A DNA stretch of 64,000 nucleotides from Chaetorhynchus papuensis (Eukaryota > Chordata > Aves > Passeriformes > Rhipiduridae): positions 124,001-188,000 of the forward strand of contig VWYX01000706.1 of assembly GCA_013396525.1 (NCBI GenBank), written 5' to 3'. Positions 47,275 through 60,100 of this stretch are shown in pieces. How positions within the stretch are numbered: the stretch's first letter is position 1; the number at the start of each line of letters is the position of its first letter. The notes under the pieces are model-generated. The model was given only the letters and a program-made list of their open reading frames with translations. It had not been told where the DNA came from and did no database searches. The translations under genes were made by a program, and so were the position numbers.

Positions 47275-50200
47275 GATGTAAACCATGTCATAAGAGCACA
47301 CAGCAACACTTCAGGCAGGCGCTGAAGAAGAGAGAATTACTCCTCATATGCTTTTGAACCTCCCTTTTACCTTGTGAAGATGTTTTATATATTCTGTATC
47401 AGAAGTAAAATTTACCCAAGGAATGTAATGAACAGCATTGCCTTGAAGACAGCGCACAAACTTTACACTACTGGCAGATTAAAAAGTCATCTGCTCCCCA
47501 GCGATTTCCTCCTGCACGTACCAAAGAAGTCCAAGTGTGGATAAATTTAACACAGATGATTCTCATTTTTTGCTTCTGGAAAATGTTGCCCTGGCAGATC
47601 ATGGAGTCAAGCTATGCATCTGTCACTCCCTCCAGTCAAGTCCTTGGGAATCTATATTTATAGTCCTAGGCTTTGTACAGTTAGAGTCCATGCCAAAGCC
47701 TGCTGCAGTCAATGGAAAGCTTGGGAAAAAAGCATTAGAAATGTTTTATAAAAGCACAGTTTTGACTAGAATATGTTAAAATGTTAGAATATGTAAAAAA
47801 TATTCAAAAATATTTTTTAAACATTTCAAAGAAAAACCTATCCAGGCAGTAAATTCTGAAATGAACTATGGATATGTGCTTGTGAAAATGCTCAGGGCAG
47901 TGAGATTACCTGAGCACAGCATCTTGCCTGCCATGCACAGCACCTTGTGCTCCTCTGGCACTTCAGCCTCTGAACTGGGTCAGAGGGAGTTTTGCATAGC
48001 TGATTCAGGTGAACTCCAATTCCACTTTAGTCTATCTTTCTGTTAAATGAATGCCATTCTACAACTTCATTATTTGTTATTACCAATCACTGAGGAACCA
48101 GCAGGTGTGTTCATCAATAAAAGTAGGGAGATTTTTCTTACTTTTGAAGCTTGCTGAGAAACAACATTGTTTCCTACAAGAATTTTTGGATGGGCATCAT
48201 CTCCCTCTGGGACTCCACTGCAGAATATTGTCACTTTTTTTGTCTGTAACTGCATCAGTGGCAATATGTTTTCTGTCCTGGCCTCTTTCAGTTTATGCCA
48301 GGTTTTACAACCCCCTTGAAATCTGGTCTACAAGAGTCTAGAATGTCTGATCTGTAGGTCAGAGATACAGAAGGGAACACACATACATTAAGGGGACACA
48401 CATACAGAGCAACACACGACCAGAAAACTTCAGGGTGGTAAATGGATGAGCAAAAAATATGCATCACAACTTTAAAATCCTGTAGCCACTGAAGTAAGTA
48501 ATAGGAAGTCCTATAAGCAACTCCAAAACAACAGCATTTTCAGCTGAGGTAACCAAGGCACAAAATAAAACAAAATGCTGACCAGGAGCATTGGTAGATA
48601 GTACAAACACCATAAGATTTCTCCAGTAAACCTGGCTTCTCAAGGTTGAAAAAGGTTTATACCAACCTTGCTGAGCCTTGCACAGCTGGCAGAGGCCTCT
48701 CAGCTGAAAGGATCTGGCAAGCCTGAAGCCAGTTTTAGCTTCTTGGCAACAGAGCATGATCAAGCCAAACGTTTTCCAATGGTCTCACATTCACATGTAC
48801 TTTGGTGTCATCTACAGCAAATCCATGGGTGAGGACATGGATAAAAGAAGACATTGATACACTTGCCCATGGGTTCCCCATGCAGCATCTGTACCACCAA
48901 ATTTCCTGTGCAGTTTCAATATTCAGGCACTTCTGTGCTGAAAGAGCAAAGCCAGAGGCGATCCAGGCCCCACTCCTGCCTGCGTGCTGCCCACATGGTT
49001 ATTGTTTGATTCAGCTTGTCTACTGCCAGAGCATGTCTTGGATGTGAAGATCCATAGGGCAGCACCCTTAGGGAAGACTGAGCTCAGATGTAAAAATACT
49101 TATGGCACAGCATGTCCTTCTGTACGTTGCTTCTGTTCACCACAGACTTGCTTGGATTCTCAAAATCCCGCTCGGGGAGCTGCTGTGTGCAACAGGCAGT
49201 GGGACTCCGCCAAGCATTGCCCAGTCAGTGCTGTCAGGTATCTCTGTACAGCACAATCTTCATGGTGCTGCATAGCTAAGGACAGAAGGGCTTACAAGGT
49301 CCAAAATTAGGGGCTCCTTTGCCCAGGACATCCACTAAACCTCATCAAGGATATGTTCTCACCACACACGTGGCCAATGCATGCTCCCCAAAAATGTGAA
49401 ATAGGTAGAACATATCTTACTCTGCATCTCCACCCATTTTTACAGCAAGAAGCTTCATCCACAATGTGGGAATCCCGGGCATAATTCCCTCTTCTAAGAG
49501 AGTAGGAATACGTGTGTCCTAGATACATGCTGTGACTACCAAATAACAGGCTCTATCCTGAGGAGGTGCTCCATGCCCAAAATAAAACAGGGACACTTGG
49601 CAAGAAACAACAAGATTCGGTGGGGAAACAGAAGCTGTCAAGGGAAATTCTGCTGCTGCAACAGCAGTGAAGAGGAAGAGGCTGTAGGGCAACAGAGGCC
49701 ATCGAGCAAGGTCACTACTAACTTCAGCAGTCTGGGTCAGGGTCCAAATTCTTAGCTTCCTGTCTCACTTGAATGCTGGATTTTTACAAATTTCCTTGTA
49801 AACTTTATGTAACTTCTCTTCCTCTTCATGGGGCTGGTGCTCCTTTTACCTGCTCCTTTTACATGCCATGCTACCATGAGAGCTGTTTAATGTCTTTCAC
49901 AGTGTCTGATGATAGCGAGTGGCTTTTTTATGCCTTGCGCAATTATCCTCCTACGTGCTCGGGAAATACGTGTCCCAGGACTCCAGGAATGTCTGTTTCC
50001 AGGATGTACCTGTTGGTTTTACAATATGCAAATATCTGTTAGCTGGTTTTGTAACTTCGTGAAGTTATGAGCCAGTGAAATTAGAGAGTGAATGGCTTTA
50101 CACTACAGGAACCCAAAGCAGAGCTCCAGCATGTGTAAATCAGTGTAGCTCCACTGAGTCAGATGGAGCTGGGTCAATTTATTCTAGGTGAGCAGCTCCT

Positions 50201-51369
50201 GTAACTGGAGACACAGCCCCAAAATGGCCTGGATTAATACACCATCCTGCTTTTTCTCTCTTCAAGTGTGCTAGCACTGCATCCTTGCAGATGTTATGCC
50301 ATGTGCTGGCCCTTCGCGTACAGCAACGGGCACTGATGTTTATCACAAGAACAGCGTGAGGTGAGAGGGTAAAAACCACAGCAAGAACTTGGCACCACTT
50401 TAGTCTCATTTGAGCCTTGCTTTGGATACCAGGAGTGTTCCAGAGGCTCTGCCTGCCCGCTTTGTGCGGGCACGAACGGCAGCCTTTGATACCCGGGTGG
50501 CACCAGTTCCTGCCCTTTGCTGTGGCTTTAAGACACAAGGGCATTGTAAGTGCCTGGCTGCAGTTCTTAGGAATACCAGCACTTTGGGCTCTTGGAGCAG
50601 CTGCATCCTTATCCCCAGCATCTGAAAACCACGTGTTTTATTAAAGTGGCGGATTTCAGAAACTGGCATTTCCCCACAAACCACAGGAATTAAAAAAATT
50701 TAGCAAAACAAGATGGCACGCTGGGATGGTTCTTATGGGTCCTGCATAGCACTTGGGTAGGAGACAAAAAAATACCAGAGCTGGCTCTATGCAAGATGAG
50801 GCTTGGATGTGATTCCTCCTCTGTCTCTGGCAGGATACAGCCACTGTGCTGACAAAAACATGACGACTCTTCCAGAAACATTGCTCTTGAAACTTTTCAT
50901 GGCCTTGTACACAAAATGCTGCAAGACTCATAACCTATTTAAGGTTGGTGATGCAGAGTGGGAAATAGTTGTCCCCAGGAAGCAGCTGGCTGATGAAAGT
51001 TCCACTGGTGTGAATAACCAGCACAATTACAGGGGAAGGCAGCTGTCTTGAACGAACTGTTAATGGGACACGGAGCCTTTAACTGCTAGATCAAAGTGCA
51101 AATGTGTCCCAGAGCAGCACTGACTCACGTTATTTGATGTCCTATGGGAAACACGTTAGTAAGGCTCATTCCAGCTCCTTAGCTCATCAGAGTCATTGAA
51201 ACTGAAGGAGCTGAAGCCTCCAACGCACTGAGATGCTTCTGTTGGTCCTACCAGAATTGTATCTACACCTTTGGAAACCTGACCTTACTCGTCTCTGCCA
51301 CAAGGGCCACCACTGCCACTCACACAGACTGTCTCAATTTTTGGCCAAGAACAGAAACAGCATGAAAAT

Positions 51370-51760
51370 GAAAATCCCATTTTAGCACTCATGTCAATTA
51401 TTTATTCATGAATGCTGATTTATTCATCAAGATGTCTGCCTTCAGCTGTGATTTAACAGCTTTGCTAAACATGGGTTTCATTTAAGTAACAAGGAACTTC
51501 ACTCTGGTCCTTCATCTATCTAATAAGGGCCAGCAGGGGTCCTTATTTAATAAGGACTGCAAATGGACCGATCTGAATTCTGGCTTTAATAGACAAAATT
51601 AATAGCAAAGATTAATTTCCTCCACTGCAGGAATGAGCATTAGGATCAGCATTATGAGGAAGTCAAGCTAAATGATTGTAATTTCTAAGCCTTAGTATCT
51701 ATTTAGATAGTCATTTTGCAATAACAAACAGTTAGATCTATGCAAAAGGCAGATAATGAA
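51370..51760. promoter_or_regulatory. AT-rich conserved-element-like block
   Basis: Dense TAATTA/ATTAAT/TTATTCAT-type words (GTCAATTATTTATTCATGAA, CAAAATTAATAGCAAAGATT, GATTGTAATTTC), no frame and no repeat signature. This composition is common in developmental enhancers in gene deserts; that is inference only. Confidence 0.25.
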
Positions 51761-54004
51761 TAGGAAAGTAAGTGTTCTATGGACCTTTCTGGATTATAAA
51801 TGTCTATCACCTGGTTACCCAAGACTGTGTGGAATCAGAGTCAAAGAATCCTGTTGGCTCTCCCAGTCCTGTATTTGTACTGAATATAAAGTAATTCATT
51901 TATTTTTTGGAGAAGATAAATTACAGGTATCCCCAATTTAGATAAAAAAGAAAAGCTTTTCTACAGTTACCCGACCATGAATCACCAGGGCTTTACCCGG
52001 AGTGACAGCCACATGCTGCATGAAGGCTCTCTGTAATGCTGGATATGGTACAGCAAGTCTGAATTGCAATATGAATTCTTAGTCTAAGCAAATTCACTCT
52101 ATAAAATGAGGAGTTCCTACATGGTGCTGCTCTTGCTCAGTAAGGATATTTGATACAAACGGTATAGACAGCAGTCAGTGTACCCAGAAAGTTGATCAAG
52201 ACCCAGTAGGAAACAAAAAGCAGTAAGGTCATCTGACTGTGATCAAGTCACCACGAACTAGCCTGAGCTCTGGCGAAAGTACAGCTTTAGCCCACGGTAA
52301 TTATAACTCTCTAGTAATGTTCTGCTTCTCAGCTGCAGTGTTCTAGGAGCTGAGCGTGGCTCAGATCAGAAGCAAGACTGTGCCCATGCCACCTCCTGCT
52401 AGCACTGCTGAGCTGAAGGACAAAATGACCAGCTCCAGTTCTGACACAGCCTCCCTGCTGGCGTCCACTGTTCCCTCACAACTCCTGGTATGGTGTTGTC
52501 ACTGAAGGGACAAGCCTAATCAGTTTAAATGGTCCCAAAGAAGTCATGAAGTGCCCAGAGAACTAACTGGGCATGCAGAGTAGCTGGGTAGAGAGGATGT
52601 GAGGGGTAACAAGAAACTACAGACAGTGACCTCTTAAGCCAGCCAAAAGAAGACATGCACCCATAACCTAGCTTGTCAAAAAACCTGTAGCTCTGTCACA
52701 TAGAAATATGTGAAAATATCCAAAGCCACATACTGCTCTACCTTCTCCCCTATGGATGTTGTTTATTAACAAATATTTCTACAAGCCTGGGGGAGCGACA
52801 TTGGGATAAAACAAAGTATGTACTGGCAGTGAATATACACCATGGTTTGCTATATGCTTGCCTGATTTTTAAGTGCCAATGTTTTTCTTCTTAATTTTTT
52901 TTTCTTCAAAGCCTGGCATACTACCATGACAGCTTTACAGTGAGACACCAGCCCAATATGCTGACATCAACTAAGAAGGCATAGCAACAACCCAGCCCTT
53001 TCACATACTTTACGAGTACAATGTGTTAGTGTTAAGCAATATTTGAAGAAATACTAGGCAAAATAGTTCCCAGGATTCTGACTTCATGCAGGCAAAGAAA
53101 TATATGACAGAAATGATAAATTCTAATGACACTACTGATGGCCCACCTAGTCAGGGAGCAGTTGTAAGACTCAAGTGTAAGCAACAGCCCATGAAAAACC
53201 ATTCTCTTTGTTCCTTTCTGTTGATTTGCTCTGCTTTTATGCTGGCAAGTGTTGTTTGGTAACACTAAACAGCATAAGAGGGCAAGAGGTTTGCTTATTT
53301 GCATCTAGTGAAGATGAAGAGATTAAAAAAGAAAAGCCCTGCCAATAATAACCACTTGTATTACAAAGGGCTGAGGTGTACAGTATACTCTTCTAGAACC
53401 ACACTAAAGCCCAAAAGCAATGGCGTGTTGACACTATCAAAAGTCTGCACGTTTCACAAAGAAAACAACACTTAATCTCTAAAAATGGACAGATAAATGG
53501 CTCAGCAAAATCTCTCCAGACATACAGTCCATCACTACTTTACAATGTTCAGGTCTTATGCAATTCACTCAGCTTCCCCCTCTCCCCTTTGCCTTATTCA
53601 GGGATGGAAATGTTCTGCTGGCTTGTGTGCTGTAGCAGCTGCTCCTCTTGACATTTCTGCTGCAGGCTGGGATACAGACCCTGAGAGTTAGTTCTAATGA
53701 AATAGCTAATATAACCCTTCCTCTCATTTCCCAATATTTCATGTGAATCAGAAATTCTAATTTAGGCAATCATTTATCTGAGAAGTCTTCCTAGGTTAGT
53801 GGAGATTCAAAAACAGTTTGAAACAGCAATAACAAAACCAAGGGTGCCTCAGGCTTTAATTTTCTTCCAACAACTTTTGCGGCTTATTAGAAGAAAGTAG
53901 ATGCTATTTCTACCAGGTATCCTGCAAGGAAATTCAGTCTATTAGTTATTGGCTCCCACTCTTTAGATGGGTGCACCAGCGAATAGAATGAGATACAGAA
54001 AGCT

Positions 54005-54555
54005 AATCATAGAATCATAGAATATCCTGAGCTGGAAAGGAGCCATAAAAATCATTGAGTCCAACTCCTCGCCCTGCACAGGACACCCCAAGAATCACAC
54101 AATGTTCCTGAGAGTGTTATCCAAATGCTTCTTGGGCTCTGTCAGGCTTGGCCTGTAACCACTTCTCTGGGGAGCCTGTTCCAGTGCCCAACCACCCTCT
54201 GGGTGAAGAACCTTTTCCTAATATCTAGCCTAAACCTCCTCTGACACAGCTTCACGCCACTGGTCACCAGAGAGAAGAGATCAGTGTCTGCCCCTCCTCT
54301 TCCCCTCACGAGGAAGTTGTAACTGCAGTGAGGTCTCCCCTCAGTCTCCTCTTCTCCAGGCTGAACAAACTAAGTGCCCTCATCTGCTTCTCATACGTCT
54401 TCTCTAGGCCCTTCACCATCTTTGTATCTCTATTTTGGACACTCTGTAATAGCTTTATATCTTTTTTATATTGCAGAGACCGAAACTTGCACACAACACT
54501 CGAGGTGAGGCCACACCAGTGCATAGCAGAGTGGGACAATCACCTCCCTCAACCA
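54005..54555 (-). mobile_element. CR1 LINE 3' fragment, minus orientation, about 550 bp
   Basis: It starts with the inverted terminal repeat AATCATAGAATCATAGAAT, then GAGTCCAACTCCTCGCCCTG, GGGGAGCCTGTTCCAGTGCC, CCAACCACCCTCTGGGTGAA, GAACCTTTTCCTAATATCTA and CTCGAGGTGAGGCCACACCA, all characteristic of CR1 3' sequence. It is the best-preserved CR1 in the window, so a comparatively young copy, 5'-truncated near 54555. Confidence 0.96.
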
Positions 54556-56954
54556 GATAAATTCTGGTGCTGAGAATATGTGGACATGACACAATAAGAG
54601 AGCATGATTTTGACCCACAGGGTGCATTTGTAGCTCAAAAACTACAAGGGAGAAAACGCCTTTACAGAAATTATTAATATTGCATTTCTGTGACAGAACA
54701 TCCAAGATGCAATTCATTATAAAGGGGCTTTGTCTTGGCAGGCCATTTCTTCAACGGGCCTGCAGGAGCTGCTCATTAGGAGTGTTTCAATCAGCACCAG
54801 TGACCACTGAAGACTCTGTAAAGAAAGCCTCCATTCGTTCCCATCATACTGCAGACATACAGCCCATGCAAACATTTGGGTTTTTTCAAGATCCACTGAG
54901 ACTTCTGGCTAACAAAACCATCAGCATCACACTGAGCAAATTTGACAAAATAAGAAGAAAGCCGAGTGTCAGTCAAAGAGACCTGGGAGCAGAGATATCT
55001 ATCTTGAATTACCCTTTTTGTGCTTCTGCCCATTACCTGAAGAAATGTGGGACATCTGGGAAGCAGGAATTGCAAATGCAGTCAGTTACGCTCTCAGCTG
55101 TGACAGATCTAGTTTGAGTTCTGCTTGCATTGCTCAATAATTTCTTTAGGGAAAGGTGTATCGCAGGAACAATTAATTGAAAAAATGGTAATTAATTGAC
55201 ATATACACCCCATCTCAGCAGTAGAAAATGTTTGTTCCTGGCACGAGAAAGAGACAAGAGTCTCCTCATCCCAAGTCGCTTTACAGCTCCATTAATCACC
55301 TGCATTTGTTCCGGTGGAGAATGTGCTTACTGCCAGTGCTTTGTCTCATGCCTGCATACATTTCCATGCCCTGACTCCCGCATAGCCTCCAGGAAACTCC
55401 TCGGTGCAGGCAAATGTCTTCACGCAGTTCACAGAGGCACTCGACCATGCTGCTTGGCCAGCTCCATCAGTATCACCATGCAGCATACTGATCCTGCTTT
55501 TTATGTATGTATGTTTTTCAGATTCCAGGAACAGCTCTACCATCATTAACTAACTAAACAGGGTATGTAACCCACGGTGAATATTTCTCAACAAATGCCA
55601 CTCTGGTGGAGGCTTACTGCCAGATTGCCATGGGCTTGTTTCCAAGGTTACATTTCTATTGGTCCGTTTATGTATGCTGATGCCTTGTACCCATACATCA
55701 AAACAGGGTCTAGGAACATACCTGCCCTGGAGATGCACGGGGTTACTATAATTCAGAAGTCCTAGCAATGAATTCCCAGGTGTTACAATCCCCCAAAGAG
55801 AAGTGAGGTACAACCTGTTGATCATACAGCCTCCCCTCCAAACACTCTCTCTATCAGCTTCCTCCCCAAAACCTGCATTACCCTCAGGATTTAGTATTGA
55901 TTCCTCAGACTCAGCCCAGAGATTATAAATATCCCCAATCTCCCACGTTCCAGTTAGCATTTTGTGAGAAAACCTGAGGAAATTCAGCAACACAGCTAGC
56001 TTTTACGCAGCATCCTAAAACAGCTCATTAAAAGCAAACAAACGAGAGCTCCCCAAACCCCAGGCCCTTTCTGAAATGCAGCTTCCCTCCATCTAATTGT
56101 GTCCCGCTTCAGAAGTACTTGTGGCAAGAAAGGCAAACAGGCAGTTCAAGGGGTACCCTCATGCTTTAGCTTTCTTGTGCATCTCCTTCAGACTTTACCC
56201 AGGAGACCTTTTAAACCCTCTTTTATCACCTCTTTAACATTGCTGAGTTGCTGGCGAGTTTCCAGTGCTCCTGGAAAAAAGGGTACTAGTTTGTATTCCG
56301 AGATAATGTACTCAGTGGAACAAGACCCATTATGCCATCCAGCAGCAGCAGCAATCCAAAGTCTTCACATTTTGAGTATCAGGAGACACTGCAGCTGTAA
56401 ACCTCGCAGTATATTCATAAGGGTCTCCCTGTCATCTTAGATTTTAGGGATCAGCCTCCAAGAAGATACACAATTTCCTGTCCCTTTTCCTGATCAGCAA
56501 TCACTAATGAAATATTTTTTGAATTTTTGCCAAAAGGAAAACAATAGGCTGCTCGAGAACTTCATCTTGAATAGGTGTGAGTTATTGTGCTTCCTCTGCT
56601 TAGCCAAATCCTGTGAGAGGGCTGGGAGAGTATAATCAGAATTCAGTGTATGTGCTGAGAAGAGAGATGCATATCTGCTTTTTCCTTAATCCCAGCACAC
56701 TTCATTATCCCACTGGGGAGGATGGAGCTATGGAGATGCCATTTCTACTATCAGCTGAAGTTAAGAGATCAGTTCTGACAGCAGCACAGAGTATGTCATG
56801 AGCTTATGAGTGCATCGACCCTGAAGTCACTAACTCACCTTAAAAATTTTGTTGCTCTCTTTAAATGTCAGGTTTCACTCTGTCGGACACCAACAATTAT
56901 ACGATCCCACAAATTAGTCAGAGCTTGGGCTAGAAAACGTGTGTTAGGAAGGTG
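54556..56954. other. Spacer between two CR1 fragments, nothing recognised
   Basis: Open frames of up to 147 codons occur on both strands (for example 55550-55993 minus) without recognisable domains, splice support or CpG enrichment. I treat them as chance. Confidence 0.5.
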
Positions 56955-57174
56955 CATCTGGGACATTAGGAAAAGGTTCTTCACCCAGAGGATGGTCTGT
57001 CACTGGAACAAGCTTCCCAGGGCACCAAACCTGCCAGAATTCAGGGAGTGTCTGGATGATGCTCTCAGTCATACAGTTTAGTTTAAGGTACTACTTTGAG
57101 GAATAGGGAGCTGGATTCTATAATCCTTATGGGTCCCATCCAACTTGAGATATGCTATGATTCCATGATTCTGT
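56955..57174 (+). mobile_element. CR1 LINE 3' end, plus orientation
   Basis: The segment contains GGAAAAGGTTCTTCACCCAG, GAACAAGCTTCCCAGGGCAC, a degraded TCCCATCCAACTTGAGATATG and the terminal TATGATTCCATGATTCTGT. It is 5'-truncated and more diverged than the copy at 54 kb. Confidence 0.92.
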
Positions 57175-60100
57175 ATCAGACAACCAATAAACAAGGTCTC
57201 TCCGGCAGTTTTAGAAGTAGGAGAAACTTCAAAAAATTCAAAAATGGCGAGAGGGTAAGTGAAGTAATGAAACATAACATCTATTTCCCTAATATTATAT
57301 ATTGTGAGACTTGCCACAAAAATAAAGGCATGAAGGAAAACAGGCAGGTTACATACAAGTAAAATCCTCTAAACTGAGAAAGATGGGTTTTATTGATAAA
57401 GAGAAAATAAAGATGTTTTGTGCTTTGAGAATCCTGAAAGACGATACTATTATATAAACCAGCTACAGACTATGAACATAATTTGTTATTATATTGTTTC
57501 AATAAACGTTTGCCCATCCTCTTTTAATTCTACGTGTAAAGGAATTTTTTTAAAAATGAAATTAAAACATATTTCATTGTACTTACATGGTAGCAGAATG
57601 CCTCTCAGTTTTACCATGAACTTCCCATAGTTTGAACAAAAGTCCGAATTTGCAATTGCCTGAAGTGACTGCCTGCTTTTGACACGTGCCTCTTTCTTAG
57701 TCAGCTGGTGCAAACCAGTCATCACGGAAATCTGAACATCGTGGCAGAACAAGATTTTGTACACTGCGGGGAATGTTCCATGACTAACAAAGGATAATTT
57801 ATTTAATCTGATTTTATTTTCAAAAAGAAGTGGCTTTTGATTCCCTCTTTTAGATTTGGGCATGAACACTCTGTTGGAGTGTGCATCTCCTGTGTGTACC
57901 GCTTGAAACTGCAGAGATGCAACAGCTTGCCTGTGGAGATAGAAACCAAAGGTCGCTTTGCCTAACGCTGGGATACGGGCCAGGCCTTCTCTGTGTTTTT
58001 CTCTCTCTCCCCATATCACTCTTGTATCCGTGCCAGGAATTAGGATATTCATCTTCTCTAGGTAAACATCAGTTTATAAAATGGAGAATATAATTGCACA
58101 GAAGCAGCTATGATATGCCTTGGGATTAGTGAATGCCTCCTAATTGAGCTTCAGTGAAAGCGGCAGTTCTGGCATTATTTTTATTCACCTTGTGGAAAAT
58201 TATTGGAGCATATTTCATATAATTAGGATCAAGAATGGATTTGGCATCACTTCCAGCAAATGCCCCTGAACACTAATCTGGTTTATTTGGCACCACTGAT
58301 GAAGCTTCTCTTGTGGGGAATACAATGACAACAATTAACCTGGCAATACAGAACAGAAATGGGAAGTGGGAAATTGTCTTGTCTTTTATCCACATACAGG
58401 ATGAAGTGTGGCCTTGTTCAGCAACAAAGCAGTGCCTTGAATTTATTTTCTTCTTTTGTTTTTTTCTCCCATCTTGAGATGCCCTAAGGAATCTTCTCTT
58501 TTTTCCCCCGTCTATCTGAAAAATCTACATTTTTTATGCTGTTCAAGAGGATCCCAACAAACAGACTTATTGAAAGTGTTTGTAGCTCAATGTATTGGAT
58601 TTAACTGGATGTCGTTGAATGACCGAAAGTCTCTTTCTCTTTCTAGAATTAGACCAATATTGACTTTCAACAGCTGCCAGTTCAGAGCAAGAAATCAATA
58701 CCAGGATTTGGGCAAGGTCTTTAGATCACTGCACAAGGATGTACTTTTTCTTTTTTTTTAATAACTGCATATGATCCATACACACTCCAGTTTCTAGTGA
58801 GTTCTGTTTGTTCCTTTTCAATGACTGCTCTGGACAACTTGACAAACCCCCTTTTTTCTCTTCCTTATCCACTCATTATAAATTCGGCACTGACAGTACA
58901 TTTTAAGATTTCCAGGTCAGGTAAAGTGACAATTCATGCATCCATAGCTTTCTTTTCCTTTGATCTAATCATCAGGCTGGATGACGGCACAGTGAGGCTT
59001 GGGAAAACTAGTCCTCCAAAGTTTGTTTTCAGGGAGAGTGTTTGGAAGAAGAGACTTCCACTAGAAGCAGGACAAAGAGATTAGGTATTAACCTGGGATC
59101 TTAAATACAGCAAAGCTTGAGAGACTTAGGGAGATTTACAGACGCAGGGGAACTTGGCAAGAAAGAGGAAGAGTAGAGCGATTTGGTTTAGCTGCTGAGC
59201 CAGCTGAGAAAGGGATGAGAAGAGCTCTGTGGGGAGGAGTGAGAGAGGAGGATCTTGTGTACTTAGGGAACCTTAGGCTTAACCCCAAAGAACACCATAA
59301 AGCAGTGACAAAATTTACACAAGGAAATTATATAGAGTTGCTTATTGGCATTATGTGGCGTTTGTTTTTTTTTTTTTTTTTCTAGAGAAGTATATTTTTT
59401 TTGCCAGATGTAAGACCTAAGAACACAATAAATTTCTTGCCCAGACTCACATTCTGTCCCTGATCATGGCAGCAGGAAACACCATCCAGGCAAGCATGCT
59501 CATTTTATTTAAGCACAGTCAGAAAACCTGTATGTTTCCTCTGTCCCTGGTGGCTGAAAAGGTGAGATGGGAACCCTCGAGCACTTGCAGCTCTGGGGCT
59601 CAGGGCAGGAGCTTGCTTAAGCTGATGAACAGCACAAGGGGGGCAACTGTGGGGCTGGGACACATGATTTCTACACAAAGTCTCATTTCTTTTACTGGAA
59701 AGACAGCCTATGATCAAGCAGTGTGTGAGAGAGACTTAGGAACAGGCAAGTGCTGTGATGTCCTTCTCACCTGAAGCTCCTGTAAGCTCAGTGTAGTGGA
59801 GATGAGGTGTAAAACCCTGGTGAGAGCCATGGTAGTGTTTATGATGAGCAGCTGGAGAGCGCAGGATTGTATTTCAGTCATATTTTTAAAAATCTTTACA
59901 AACACAACAGATTTGGGGAATGCTGTCAGGTCTAGCCCCATCCTTTCTGAAATCCTTGGAAAACAGAGGAGACTCACAGCCTGTCCTGATCATTAACACC
60001 CCCCTCCCCACAGCCCCCAAAGAGCCTCAAGCAAATACCGAAACTGAGAGCTGCTCACAGAAAGTGTCCTTCCATTATCCTGAACTGCAATCTGTGCTCT

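Larger units (their letters stand above)
41376..54004. other. Long stretch without a recognisable gene, 12.6 kb
   Basis: No CpG island, transposon or splice-bounded protein-like frame is seen. AT-rich blocks resembling conserved elements lie at about 41880-42110, 44340-44560, 46790-46900 and 51370-51760. GC-richer stretches near 45.0-46.5 kb give spurious open frames on both strands. A 12-base triple repeat is at 47239-47274. Confidence 0.5.

Noticed and set aside
55550..55993. 147-codon minus-strand frame between two CR1 copies
   Set aside because: No domain, no splice signals and no CpG signal; consistent with chance.
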